From positions 1-64,000 of the forward strand of contig NZ_JOJL01000038.1 of NCBI RefSeq assembly GCF_000721705.1: a DNA stretch of 64,000 bases. Direction: 5' to 3'. Position numbers and translations under genes: made by a program. The notes under the pieces were generated by a model, which was not told the DNA's origin, did not search any database, and saw nothing but the letters and a program-made list of their open reading frames with translations. Source of the DNA: Actinoplanes subtropicus (lineage in GTDB: Bacteria > Actinomycetota > Actinomycetes > Mycobacteriales > Micromonosporaceae). Of this stretch, positions 42,301-51,683 are shown piece by piece (the stretch's first letter is position 1; the number at the start of each line of letters is the position of its first letter).

Positions 42301-43607
42301 AACGTGTGATCAGCGTCGCCGTTGCCGCCCTCCTGCTGACCGCGAGCGCGGCCTGCAGCGACCCCGGCTCGACCACCACCACCGACAACAGCGCCACCAC
42401 CTGGGCCGACCCGACCGCCAAGCTGGACGGCGTCAAGCTGACCATCTGGGCCGCGCAGAACAGCAACACCGTCCCGCAGAAGGTGATCGACGGCTTCCAG
42501 AAGGCCACCGGCGCCACCGTCCAGGTGGTGACCATCCCCGACCCGTACGAGCAGGGCGTGCAGACCAAGGTCGCCACCGGCGACAAGCCCGACCTCGCGT
42601 TCTGGCAGCCGACCGCGTCGATGCTGACCGCGATCAACGCCAAGACCAACCTCCAGCCGCTGACCGGCGCGCCCTGGCTGGACAAGATGGACCCGAAGCT
42701 GAAGGACCTCACCGGCCTGCTCGGCGACACCCGGTACGCCGCGCTGATCACCAGCCCGGCGGTCGAGGGCGTCTACTACAACAAGCAGGTCTTCGCGGCC
42801 AACGGGATCACCTCGACGCCGAAGAACTTCGACGACATGGTCACCCTGGCCCGGCAGCTCAAGGCCAAGGGCGTCACCCCGTTCTACGAGATGGGCGCCG
42901 ACCGCTGGGCCACCCAGTGGTGGGTGCAGGTGCAGCTGGCCGACGCCGCCAAGGCCGGCCTGTGGGACCGGATCAACACCGGCAAGGAGAAGTTCACCGA
43001 CCCGACCGTGCTCGGCGCGATCACCAGGTACCAGTCGCTGATCAAGGAGGGCCTGTTCAACAGCGACATCAAGACCGCCAAGTTCGAGGACCAGGGCGCC
43101 GCGCTGCTGAACGGCAAGACCGCGATGGTCGTGCAGGTCAACTCGTTCTTCGGCCAGCTGCAGGCGAAGGCGGACACCGCCACGCTGAACCAGAAGATCG
43201 GCTTCTTCCCGATCTCGCCGACCGGCAACATCGGCACCTCCATCCCCGACCAGTCGAACGCGCTGGTGGCCTTCAAGACCGGCGACGCCAAGCGGGAGGC
43301 GGCGGCGCGGCAGCTGCTCGCCTACTGGATGGGCCCGGGCTACCAGGACTTCATCACCGACCGCAACACCGTCTCGCTGGAGACCGCGGTGCCCAACCCG
43401 TCCGGCGTGCCGCAGGCGCTGCTCGACGTGCACGCGGCCGTCGGCAGCTCGGTCGGCTCGATGCAGTCGCTCGCGGTCGCCAACCCCGACCTCTACATCA
43501 ACCTGGCCGACATGATCGCCGGCACGATGGACCCGCAGCAGGTCGCCAAGGCGACCCAGGATCAATTCGCCCAGCTCGCGAAGGCCGCCGGCGCCGCCGG
43601 TTTCTGA
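42297..43607 (+). CDS. Sugar ABC transporter substrate-binding lipoprotein
   Basis: A 436-residue extracellular solute-binding protein. Lipoprotein signal VAVAALLLTASAAC followed by a Thr-rich linker. KLTIWAAQNSNTVPQKVIDGFQ opens the domain, with QTKVATGDKPDLAFWQP, YYNKQVFAANGI and DQSNALVAFKTGD. The ATG overlaps the GH36 stop. Given the GH36 gene in the same operon, alpha-galactosides are the likely ligands (inference). Confidence 0.93.
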   Translation: MKRVISVAVAALLLTASAACSDPGSTTTTDNSATTWADPTAKLDGVKLTIWAAQNSNTVPQKVIDGFQKATGATVQVVTIPDPYEQGVQTKVATGDKPDLAFWQPTASMLTAINAKTNLQPLTGAPWLDKMDPKLKDLTGLLGDTRYAALITSPAVEGVYYNKQVFAANGITSTPKNFDDMVTLARQLKAKGVTPFYEMGADRWATQWWVQVQLADAAKAGLWDRINTGKEKFTDPTVLGAITRYQSLIKEGLFNSDIKTAKFEDQGAALLNGKTAMVVQVNSFFGQLQAKADTATLNQKIGFFPISPTGNIGTSIPDQSNALVAFKTGDAKREAAARQLLAYWMGPGYQDFITDRNTVSLETAVPNPSGVPQALLDVHAAVGSSVGSMQSLAVANPDLYINLADMIAGTMDPQQVAKATQDQFAQLAKAAGAAGF

Positions 43608-43611
43608 CCCG

Positions 43612-44535
43612 ATGACCTTGACAATCGATTTGCGTACGCCGGCCGGGGGACCAACCGCACAGCGGTCCGCCGGCCGGCGGCCCCGCATCGCGCGCAGCAC
43701 CCATCCGATGTGGTTCCTGCTCCCCGCGTACGCCGTGCTGCTGTTGTTCTTCTTCGTGCCGACCGCGTTCAACTTCATCTACGCGTTCACCGACTGGTCG
43801 AGCTTCAAGGCCGCGATCAATCCGGTCGGCCTGGACAACTTCACCCAGCTGGCGTCCGACGGAACCCTGTTCCGCGCGCTGCGGATCACCGTGCTCTACG
43901 CCGTACTCGTCGCGATCTTTCAGAATCTCTTCGGTTTCGGTCTCGCGGTGCTGCTCGAGCGGGACACCGTGGTCAACCGGATCGCCCGGACGTTCTTCCT
44001 GATCCCGGTGCTGATGTCGGCGCTGGCCGTCGGCTACATCTTCCAGGCGCTGCTCAAGCCGTCCGGCGCGGTCGACCAGTTGTTCGGCATCCACTACGCG
44101 TGGCTGGCCGACACGCACTGGACGATCGTCGTGGTCGCGCTCATCCACGCGTGGAAGTGGATGGGCCTGTCCATGCTGATCTACCTGGCCGGGCTGAAGA
44201 CCATTCCGGAGGACATCACCGAGGCGGCCCGGATCGACGGCGCCTCCCGGTGGCGGTCGTTCTGGCGGATCCGGGTGCCGATGCTGGCGCCGGCGGTCAC
44301 CTTCAACGTCGCCACGGCGCTGCTCGGCTCGATGAACGGGTTCGACATCGTGCAGGCGACCACCGGGGGCGGACCTGCCCGTACCACCGAGATCTTGAAC
44401 ATCTTCATCTACCGGACCTTCGGCCAGGGCCTGTTCGCCCAGGCCACCACCATGAGCCTGGTGCTGTTCCTGCTGGTCGCGCTCATGGCGTTCCCGGTCA
44501 TCTACGTGCTGCGCAAGAGGGAGGCCATCCTGTGA
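43612..44535 (+). CDS. Sugar ABC transporter permease (MalF-type)
   Basis: A 307-residue permease with six hydrophobic segments, the first being MWFLLPAYAVLLLFFFVPTA. EAA loop DITEAARIDGASRWRSFWRI. FDIVQATTGGGPARTTEIL is the usual late-loop motif. Four bases after the binding-protein stop. It pairs with the permease at 44532. No ATPase gene in the operon. Confidence 0.93.
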   Translation: MTLTIDLRTPAGGPTAQRSAGRRPRIARSTHPMWFLLPAYAVLLLFFFVPTAFNFIYAFTDWSSFKAAINPVGLDNFTQLASDGTLFRALRITVLYAVLVAIFQNLFGFGLAVLLERDTVVNRIARTFFLIPVLMSALAVGYIFQALLKPSGAVDQLFGIHYAWLADTHWTIVVVALIHAWKWMGLSMLIYLAGLKTIPEDITEAARIDGASRWRSFWRIRVPMLAPAVTFNVATALLGSMNGFDIVQATTGGGPARTTEILNIFIYRTFGQGLFAQATTMSLVLFLLVALMAFPVIYVLRKREAIL

Positions 44536-45359
44536 GCGACTCCCCGATCTGGCGCCGGCTGCAGCCGATCGTCACGGCCGCCCTCGTCGTCGTGCTGCTC
44601 GGGATCCCGTTGTGGCTGGTCGTGGCCACCGCCGGCAAGTCGCAGGGCGAGGCGATCCAGCCCGATCTCACCCCGCCCGGCCACTGGCAGCTGTGGGCGA
44701 ACCTGCGGCAGGTGTGGACCGAGGGTCAGGTGCCGGGCGCGTTCCTCGGCAGCCTGATCATCGTGGTGCCGACCGTGGCGGGCGTGCTGATCCTCGGCTC
44801 GATGGCCGCCTGGGTGCTCGCCCGGCGCGCCTCGCGGGTCACGGCCGTCCTCTACGCCCTGGGCATCAGCGGCATCATCCTGCCGCCGGCCGTCATCACG
44901 GTGGTGCTCCTGCTGCGCCAGCTGGGCCTGGCCGGCACGGTGATCGGCATGATCGGCGTCTACATGGGCATCTACCTGTCCACGGTGATCTTCTTCGTCA
45001 CCGGCTTCGTCCGCACCATCCCGGAGGCGCTCGAGGAGGCCGCCCAGATCGACGGCGCGTCCCCGTTCGCGGTGTTCCGCCGGATCGTGCTGCCGCTGCT
45101 GCGACCGGTGCTGGCCACCGCGACCATCCTGATCTGCCTGTACGTGTGGAACGACGTCTTCTACGCGTTCTTCGTCATCGGCGGGCGGGTCGACACGCTG
45201 CCGCTCAACCTGTTCCGGGTGGCCAGCGCCGGTCTCTACCTCAACAACTGGCACCTGATCTTCGCGTACGTGATCCTGATGAGCCTGCCCTTGATCGCCG
45301 TCTTCGCGGTGGCCCAGCGCCGCATCATCTCCGGCATCACCGGCGGCGCCGTGAAGTGA
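44532..45359 (+). CDS. Sugar ABC transporter permease (MalG-type)
   Basis: A 275-residue permease starting at GTG 44532, overlapping the preceding stop (GTGA). GIPLWLVVATAGKSQGEA, the EAA loop ALEEAAQIDGASPFAVFRRI and the terminal QRRIISGITGGAVK mark the MalG-type subunit. Last gene of the GH36 operon; the ATP-binding partner must come from elsewhere. Confidence 0.93.
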   Translation: MSDSPIWRRLQPIVTAALVVVLLGIPLWLVVATAGKSQGEAIQPDLTPPGHWQLWANLRQVWTEGQVPGAFLGSLIIVVPTVAGVLILGSMAAWVLARRASRVTAVLYALGISGIILPPAVITVVLLLRQLGLAGTVIGMIGVYMGIYLSTVIFFVTGFVRTIPEALEEAAQIDGASPFAVFRRIVLPLLRPVLATATILICLYVWNDVFYAFFVIGGRVDTLPLNLFRVASAGLYLNNWHLIFAYVILMSLPLIAVFAVAQRRIISGITGGAVK

Positions 45360-45431
45360 CCGTCGGACGTCCAGGTGAGCGGCGGGGGAAGCAGTTACTG
45401 CGGTGAAACGTCGGTTCTCTAGGCTGCGCGG

Positions 45432-46421
45432 ATGGACGAGCAGCGGACGATCGCGGTGCACGGGCACGCTCGCGCGTTCCGGATGCTGGGCACCGGCCCG
45501 ACCGTCCTGCTGCTGCTGCACGGCATCGGCTCGCAGGGCGCCACCTGGGACAAGGTCGCGCCCGTGCTCGCCGAGCGGTACACCGTGATCGTGCCCGACC
45601 TGCTCGGGCACGGCCGGTCGGCGAAGCCGCGGGCGGACTACAGCATCGGCGGGTACGCCAACGGCATGCGGGATCTGCTCGGCGCGCTCGACATCGACCG
45701 GGTGACCGTGGTCGGCCACAGCTTCGGCGGCGGCGTGGCGATGCAGTTCGCCTACCAGTTCCCGGAGCGGACCGACCGGCTGGTGGTGGTCGCCGGCGGC
45801 GGGCTCGGCTCGCAGGTGAGCGTGGCGTTGCGGGCGTTGTCCCTGCCCGGCGCTTCGGTCGCTTTGGGGATCAGTCACCTGCCACCGTGCCGGCTGGCCC
45901 TCGGCGCGTTGCGTGCGGCCGCCGGCCTGGTCGCGCCGGCCGCGCTCGCCGCCGACCTCGACGAGGCGTACACCGTGCACACCGGGCTGCGTGATCCGGC
46001 CGCCCGGTCGGCGTTCCTGCATGTGCTGCGGCACGTCGTGGACTGGCGGGGACAGCTGATCACCATGCGGGACCGCGCCTACCTGGCCCAGGGCCTGCCG
46101 GCGCTGGTGGTCTGGGGCGACCGCGACCACGTGCTGCCCGCCGGCCAAGCCCGCGCCGCCGCCGAACTGATGCCCGGGGCGCGATCGGTGGTACTGCCCG
46201 GGGTCGGGCACTTCCCGCACCGGGAAGCACCCGAGGCATTCGTCCGCGCGGTGACCGACTTCGTCGAGGGAACCCGGCCGAAGCGCTGGGATGCCCGCCG
46301 CTGGCGGCACCTGCTGCAGAACCACTCCGCCATCACCCCGGCAACGTCCGTCGAGGACGAGCTTCAGAAGACCGGACAACGCGATCCGCTCGACGAGCCC
46401 GCGCGACGAACAAAACCCTGA
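45432..46421 (+). CDS. Alpha/beta-fold hydrolase
   Basis: A 329-residue hydrolase without signal peptide. LLLLHGIGSQGATWDKVAPVL gives the oxyanion loop, VVGHSFGGGVAMQ the nucleophile Ser, VVWGDRDHVLP the acid and LPGVGHFPHREAPEAF the His of the triad. The C-terminus carries an extra 45-residue basic tail (GTRPKRWDARRWRHLL) beyond the fold. Esterase, lipase or hydrolytic dehalogenase activity cannot be distinguished. It stands alone with a 72-base gap from the transporter operon. Confidence 0.88.
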   Translation: MDEQRTIAVHGHARAFRMLGTGPTVLLLLHGIGSQGATWDKVAPVLAERYTVIVPDLLGHGRSAKPRADYSIGGYANGMRDLLGALDIDRVTVVGHSFGGGVAMQFAYQFPERTDRLVVVAGGGLGSQVSVALRALSLPGASVALGISHLPPCRLALGALRAAAGLVAPAALAADLDEAYTVHTGLRDPAARSAFLHVLRHVVDWRGQLITMRDRAYLAQGLPALVVWGDRDHVLPAGQARAAAELMPGARSVVLPGVGHFPHREAPEAFVRAVTDFVEGTRPKRWDARRWRHLLQNHSAITPATSVEDELQKTGQRDPLDEPARRTKP

Positions 46422-46655
46422 CCACGAGCCATCCCCGGCGTGTGCGGTAATCCGGATGTTCTGGCGGCCGGAGCAATTCCGTCCGGTCAAGCCGGTGGCG
46501 GAAAAGGGATTTCCGCTATCGGCTTGTGACGATGTTGTGTCGGGTTCGTCACTGCGGAGTTCTCTCCATGTCTCTTTGTCCGCCCGGCTTTCGGGATCGG
46601 TCGGCGCGTGTAAATATCTCCAGGCTTGGATAGCGCCCAAGGATGGAGTTCGCTG

Positions 46656-49600
46656 GTGTTCGGGAATATGTCGGGGCGGGGCCGGCCACTGGTGGCAGCC
46701 GCGGTGGCGGTAGGTCTGGGCGTATCCGGAGCGGTGGTTCTCGCACGGGCGGCGTCGGCGGACAACACAACGGTTTCGTACGACACGTTGCGCACCGGAT
46801 GGGATCCCAACGAGGCAGGTCTCGCACCGTCCAATGTGTCGGCCGCCGATTTCGGGCAGCTGTATGCCACCCAGCTGGAAGGGCAGATCTACGCCCAGCC
46901 GGTGATCGCGAAGTCCACGTTGCTGGCCGTGACGGAGAACGACAAGGTGTACGGCCTCAACCCGGTGACCGGGGCGATTGTCTGGTCGCGGGATGTCGGG
47001 CCGTTCTGGCCCGCGTCGGCGATCGGGTGCGGCGACCTGGTGCCCAACATCGGGATCACCTCCACCCCGGTCTACGACCCGGGCAGCGGTACCGCCTATT
47101 TCACGGCGAAGGTCAACGACGGCGCGGACGTCGACCATCCCCATTGGTACCTGCATGCCGTGGACATCACGACCGGTGCCGAGCGCACCGGTTTCCCGAC
47201 GAGTATCGCCGGCAGCCCCAGCAACGACCCGTCGCACGCGTTCAATCCGAAGACCGCGATGCAGCGCCCCGGCCTGCTGCTGCTGGGCGGGGTCGTCTAC
47301 GCCGGGTTCGGCAGCCACTGTGACTCCGGCCCCTACGTCGGCTATGTGGTCGGGGTGAACGCCTCCACCGGCCATCAGACCGCGATGTGGTCCACCGAGG
47401 CCGGCTCGTCCAATTCCGAGGCGGGGATCTGGCAGTCCGGTGGCGGCCTGGTCTCCGACGGCGCCGGGCAGATCATCTTCGCGACCGGCAACGGGGTGTC
47501 GCCGGCGCCCGGGCCGGGCCGGACCCCGCCGTCGACCCTCGCGGAGTCGGTGGTGCGGCTCGCGGTGAACACCGACGGCAGCCTGTCGGCGAAGGACTTC
47601 TTCAGCCCGGTGAACAACACCAACCTGGACACCAATGACATCGACCTCGGATCCGGTGGGCCGATGGGTCTGCCCGACGGGTTCGGCACCACCGCGTACC
47701 CGCACCTGCTCGTCCAGGTGGGCAAGGACGGCCGGGTGTTCCTGCTGAACCGCGACAACCTCGGCGGCGTGGGTCAGGGCGCCGGGGGTACCGACGCGGC
47801 GCTGCAGACCGCGGGCCCCTACAACGGGGTCTGGGGACATCCCGGCTTCTGGGGCGGCGACGGCGGCTACGTGTACACGATCGGCAACGCCGGTCACCTG
47901 ACCGCGTTCAAGGTCGGCGTCTCCGGCAGTGGCCTGCCCAGCCTCACCGCCACCGGGAACAGCACCTCGACGTGGGGCTACACGTCCGGTTCGCCGGTGG
48001 TCACGTCGAGCGGGACGACATCCGGGTCGGCACTCGTGTGGGCGATCTACAGCACCGGTTCCAACGGCTCCGGCGGCCAGTTGCGCGCCTACGACGCGGT
48101 GCCCAGCAGCGGCATCCTGACCCAGCGGTACTCGGCGCCGATCGGCAACGCCAGCAAGTTCGCGGTACCCGCGACCGACGGCGGCCGCGTCTTCGTCGGC
48201 ACCCGCGACGGCCTGATGTACGGCTTCGGGCGACCGACGACCGCGGCGCTGTCCGGGTCGCCGACCGACTTCGGCCCGGTGCCCGTCGGCAACACCGTCA
48301 GCAAGACGATCACGGTGACGGCGACGAAAACGGTGACGGTCACGGGGGTCAGCACCGATGCGCCGTTCGGCACCGGTGCGGTGACGCTGCCGGCGACCCT
48401 GTCGGCGGGGCAGACGCTGAGCGTCCCCACCACCTTCAAGCCGGCCGCCGCGGCGGCGGTGTCCGGCGCCCTGTCGTTCACCACGAATGCCGGCACGCTC
48501 GCGTTCGACCTGCACGGCACCGGCACCCAGCCCGGGATCGCCGCCACCCCGGCCGCGCTCGCGTTCGGGGAGGTACCGACCACCGGCAAGGTGACGCTGA
48601 ACGTGAACATCACCAACACCGGCACCGGTACGACGACGATCACCGGCGCGTCCGGTCCCGCGGCGCCGTTCTCCAGCGGCTCCCTGCCCGCGGCCGGGTC
48701 CACGCTCGCGCCCGGCGCGTCGGTGTCCGTACCGGTCACCTTCGCCCCGACCGCCACCGGGTCGTTCACCAGCGGGGTCACCGTGACCTCCAGCACGGGT
48801 GCGGTCACGGTACCGGTCACCGGCACGGCGGTCGCCGGCGCACCGCAGTTGACCATCACGCCCGAGGATGTCGACTTCGGCACCGTGCCGGTCGGCACGA
48901 CGGTCACCAAGACCTTCGACATCGCCGACACCGGCAACCTGTTGCTCACCATCACCAAGGCCGCCCCACCTACCGCGCCGTTCGGGGTGCCGACCCCGAT
49001 CGCCGAGGGCCAGCAGCTGTCCCCCGGTGACGTCATCCACCAGACGGTCACGTTCACGCCGACCACGGCGGGCACCGCGACCGGCACCTACCTGATCACC
49101 GGCAACGACAACACCGGCGCACACACCGTCACCGTGCACGGTGTCGGTACCACGCCGGCCGGGGTGGCGGTCCCCGGTCCGGACGGCGGCGGCTGGAAGG
49201 CCAACGGTGTCGCGGTACAGTCCGGCGCATCGACCGTGCTGACCCCGGCAACGTCCAATGTGGCCGGTGATGTCGTCTACCCGGCCGCGGTCGACACGGC
49301 CGGCCTGCACGCGCGGTTCACCGCCCAGATCGGCGGCGGCACCGGCGGCGCCGACGGCCTGACCTTCAGCCTGCTCGACTCGACGAAGAACACGTCGAGC
49401 TCGTTGGGCAGCATCGGCGGCGCGCTCGGCTACGGCGGGCTGTCCGGTATCGCCGTCACCCTGGACACCTACAAGAACCCCAGTGACGCGGCCGCGAACG
49501 TGGTCGGCATCGCCACCGGAGCCACCGGCGGCGGCCACGACTCGCTCACCTACGTCGCCACCACGGTCGCGCCGACCTCGCTGCGGGCCGGTACCCACGT

Positions 49601-49772
49601 CGTGGACGTCAGCGTCACGGCGACCACGATCACGGTGACCCTGGACGGCGGTACCCCGCTCGTCGCGGCCGTCACCGTGCCGCCCAAGGCCCTGCTGGCC
49701 TTCACCGCGGCCTGCGGTGGCGGCAACGACGTGCACACCATCAGCGGCGCGAGCATCACCGTCAACCCGTAG
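46656..49772 (+). CDS. Secreted PQQ-like beta-propeller / Ig-like / L-type lectin protein
   Basis: A 1038-residue exported protein. Signal LVAAAVAVGLGVSGAVVLARAASA. Residues about 35-515 contain propeller-like repeats (AVTENDKVYGLNPVTGAIVW, HAVDITTGAERTG, VVGVNASTGHQTAMW, YTIGNAGHLTAFKVG, FVGTRDGLMYGF). Three ASH/HYDIN-type Ig-like domains follow, each with FGPVPVGNTVSKTITV, FGEVPTTGKVTLNVNI or FGTVPVGTTVTKTFDI. The last ~190 residues form an L-type lectin-like domain (ADGLTFSLLDSTKN, LGYGGLSGIAVTLDTYKN). GGAG seven bases before the GTG at 46656 supports that start. A role in surface carbohydrate binding is plausible; no catalytic residues are evident. Confidence 0.8.
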   Translation: MFGNMSGRGRPLVAAAVAVGLGVSGAVVLARAASADNTTVSYDTLRTGWDPNEAGLAPSNVSAADFGQLYATQLEGQIYAQPVIAKSTLLAVTENDKVYGLNPVTGAIVWSRDVGPFWPASAIGCGDLVPNIGITSTPVYDPGSGTAYFTAKVNDGADVDHPHWYLHAVDITTGAERTGFPTSIAGSPSNDPSHAFNPKTAMQRPGLLLLGGVVYAGFGSHCDSGPYVGYVVGVNASTGHQTAMWSTEAGSSNSEAGIWQSGGGLVSDGAGQIIFATGNGVSPAPGPGRTPPSTLAESVVRLAVNTDGSLSAKDFFSPVNNTNLDTNDIDLGSGGPMGLPDGFGTTAYPHLLVQVGKDGRVFLLNRDNLGGVGQGAGGTDAALQTAGPYNGVWGHPGFWGGDGGYVYTIGNAGHLTAFKVGVSGSGLPSLTATGNSTSTWGYTSGSPVVTSSGTTSGSALVWAIYSTGSNGSGGQLRAYDAVPSSGILTQRYSAPIGNASKFAVPATDGGRVFVGTRDGLMYGFGRPTTAALSGSPTDFGPVPVGNTVSKTITVTATKTVTVTGVSTDAPFGTGAVTLPATLSAGQTLSVPTTFKPAAAAAVSGALSFTTNAGTLAFDLHGTGTQPGIAATPAALAFGEVPTTGKVTLNVNITNTGTGTTTITGASGPAAPFSSGSLPAAGSTLAPGASVSVPVTFAPTATGSFTSGVTVTSSTGAVTVPVTGTAVAGAPQLTITPEDVDFGTVPVGTTVTKTFDIADTGNLLLTITKAAPPTAPFGVPTPIAEGQQLSPGDVIHQTVTFTPTTAGTATGTYLITGNDNTGAHTVTVHGVGTTPAGVAVPGPDGGGWKANGVAVQSGASTVLTPATSNVAGDVVYPAAVDTAGLHARFTAQIGGGTGGADGLTFSLLDSTKNTSSSLGSIGGALGYGGLSGIAVTLDTYKNPSDAAANVVGIATGATGGGHDSLTYVATTVAPTSLRAGTHVVDVSVTATTITVTLDGGTPLVAAVTVPPKALLAFTAACGGGNDVHTISGASITVNP

Positions 49773-49828
49773 GAGCACCTCGGGCGCGGCGCCAGGGCCG
49801 GCAGCACACGGTCGGCTGTCACCGAGCC

Positions 49829-49861
49829 GCGGGCTCGAGTCGGACCACGACTCGAGCCCGC
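49829..49861. terminator. Bidirectional hairpin terminator
   Basis: A 14-bp stem GCGGGCTCGAGTCG / CGACTCGAGCCCGC with a five-base loop lies between the convergent lectin and MFS genes. Confidence 0.9.
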
Positions 49862-49873
49862 CTCATGTTGCCG

Positions 49874-51577
49874 TCAGGCGTCCTGCAGCGACTCCCTGCT
49901 GATCATCGACTCGTGGGTGCCGCCGCGGAGGACCACCGCGGCCAGCAGCGCGGCCACCACCGCCGCCACCCCGCAGATCACATAACCGCGGGCGTACGCC
50001 GAGCCCAGCGCGTCGAAGGCCACCTCCTTCAGCGGGTTGAACGGGATCGACTTGCCGTCGACGACGATCGAGCCGGGGACCGCGTTCGCTCCGAGCGGGC
50101 CCGAGTTGACCGCCCCGACCGCGGCCTCGAGCGCCGGCTTCTGGGCGGCCGGGGCCTGGGCCGGCGCGGCGTTGAACGCGGCCAGCGCCTTGGCCAGGGC
50201 CGGGTTCGCGGCGACCTTCGCGGAGATGTCCGCGGCCGCCTGGCTCAGCGCGATGGCGCCGATGACCGCCGGGCCCAGCGTGAAGCCGAAGTCGCGCAGC
50301 AGGCTGGTGGAGCCGCTGGCCATGCCGGCCAGGTGGTTCGGCACGGTGTTGACGGTGACCGCGGTGATCGCGGTGAGGGAGAGCGCGAACCCGATCCCGA
50401 CCACGACCAGCGGTGCCACCACCGGGCCGACGGACAGGTGCGACACCGGCACCGTGGCCAGCCAGAAGTCGCCTATCCCGACCAGGGCGAAGCCGATCCC
50501 GAGGGTCCAGCGCGGGTTGTACCGCTCCAGCACCCGGGCGGTGAACGGGACCATCAGCAGGGTCATGACGTTGAGCAGGACGAAGGCGATCGACGTACGC
50601 AAGGGGGTGAAACCCTGGATGGCCGAGAGCCGGATGCTGGTCGTGTACGCCGTGCCCAGGTAGGCGAACATGCCGATCACCGTGGCGATCGAGGCCACCA
50701 GGAACGCCCGGTTCGCGAACAGGTCGAGGCGCAGCAGCGGCGCCGGTGAGCGCCGCTCGGCCAGGATGAACAGGCCCAGGAAGACCACGGCCAGCACGAA
50801 GCCGGTCAGCACCGGGGGCGCCGTCCAGCCGCTGGTCGCCGCCTGGATCGTCGCGTAGAGCAGGGCGAAGACGGCGAGCGCGATGGTGATCTGGCCGGGC
50901 CAGTCCAGCGACCTGCCCTCCGGCGAGTAGGAGGTCTTGGCGACGAGGCTGACGCCGGTCGCGATCAGCGCCAGCACCATGACCGCCAGGAAGGCCCACC
51001 GCCAGCTGGCGTACGGGTCGCTGCCGAAGTGGTACTGGGCCAGCCAGCCGCCCAGCACCGGCGAGACGAAGCCGCCGGAGGCCAGCGCGGCCGCCCAGAT
51101 CGAGATGGCCCGGGACCGGTCGCGGGCGGTGTGCGTGCCGGCCGCCACCATGGCCAGGGTCGTCGGGAAGATGGCCGCCGCGCCCACGCCCGCGATGATC
51201 TGCCCGGTGAACAGCACGAGCACGCGCGTACCGGTCGATGATCCCGAACCCGGGGTGAGGAAGCCGATCAGCTGGCCGACCACCAGCAGGACGGTGCCGC
51301 CGACCAGGAGGCGCTTGCGGCCGAACAGGTCGCCGAGGACCCCGAAGGTGAGTTCGAGCAGGGCGACCGGCACCAGGAACGCGTCGGAGATCCAGGTGAG
51401 CTGGGTCGCGCTGGTGCCCAGGTCCTGCTGGAAGAGGCCGTTGAGGACGGCGGGGATGGCGAGCGCGACCTGGGCGACACAGACGGCTACGCATGCGGCT
51501 ATCAGGGTCCCGCGGCTCAGCCCGTGCGGCTGTGATCCGGGCGGACCGGCGGTGACCTGCGGTTTGAGAGATGTCAT
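49874..51577 (-). CDS. MFS drug exporter, DHA2 (14-TM) type
   Basis: A 567-residue membrane transporter with about 14 hydrophobic segments. Motif A is seen as GVLGDLFGRKRLLVGG, preceded by LGTSATQLTWISDAFLVPVALL (typical DHA2 opening). IAGVGAAAIFPTTLAMV is motif C-like. An extended Ala/Pro-rich extracytoplasmic loop lies between the last two segments (residues about 445-525). It should export a drug or metabolite by proton antiport. The MarR gene lies upstream in the same direction, and a duplicated inverted repeat occupies the gap between them. Confidence 0.92.
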   Translation of the reverse strand: MTSLKPQVTAGPPGSQPHGLSRGTLIAACVAVCVAQVALAIPAVLNGLFQQDLGTSATQLTWISDAFLVPVALLELTFGVLGDLFGRKRLLVGGTVLLVVGQLIGFLTPGSGSSTGTRVLVLFTGQIIAGVGAAAIFPTTLAMVAAGTHTARDRSRAISIWAAALASGGFVSPVLGGWLAQYHFGSDPYASWRWAFLAVMVLALIATGVSLVAKTSYSPEGRSLDWPGQITIALAVFALLYATIQAATSGWTAPPVLTGFVLAVVFLGLFILAERRSPAPLLRLDLFANRAFLVASIATVIGMFAYLGTAYTTSIRLSAIQGFTPLRTSIAFVLLNVMTLLMVPFTARVLERYNPRWTLGIGFALVGIGDFWLATVPVSHLSVGPVVAPLVVVGIGFALSLTAITAVTVNTVPNHLAGMASGSTSLLRDFGFTLGPAVIGAIALSQAAADISAKVAANPALAKALAAFNAAPAQAPAAQKPALEAAVGAVNSGPLGANAVPGSIVVDGKSIPFNPLKEVAFDALGSAYARGYVICGVAAVVAALLAAVVLRGGTHESMISRESLQDA

Positions 51578-51644
51578 CGGCGTGGCTCCTGTTCCAAAAG
51601 CCAGAGGTGATGACCGTGGAGCCTGTCACCCCGTACGCTCGATG

Positions 51645-51682
51645 TACAGGTTTCCTGATGATTTTTATCAGGTTTCCTGATG
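51645..51682. promoter_or_regulatory. Duplicated inverted-repeat operator between marR-type and MFS genes
   Basis: CAGGTTTCCTGATG occurs twice, at 51647-51660 and 51669-51682, 22 bp apart. The second copy is a full inverted repeat, ATCAGG-TTT-CCTGAT (51667-51681). Its right end abuts the MarR stop codon at 51684 and it lies about 70-105 bases upstream of the MFS start at 51577. It most likely binds the MarR protein and controls the MFS exporter. Confidence 0.78.
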
Positions 51683-51683
51683 T

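Noticed and set aside
46422..46655. Possible riboswitch in the leader of the lectin gene
   Set aside because: Some GGCCGG hairpins are visible but none of the conserved blocks of c-di-GMP, c-di-AMP, cobalamin, TPP or glycine riboswitches could be matched.
44502..49778. Very long open frame on the minus strand (over 1700 codons)
   Set aside because: It runs antisense through the permease, hydrolase and lectin genes and translates to Arg/Gly/Asp/His-rich low-complexity sequence typical of the shadow of GC-rich codons.
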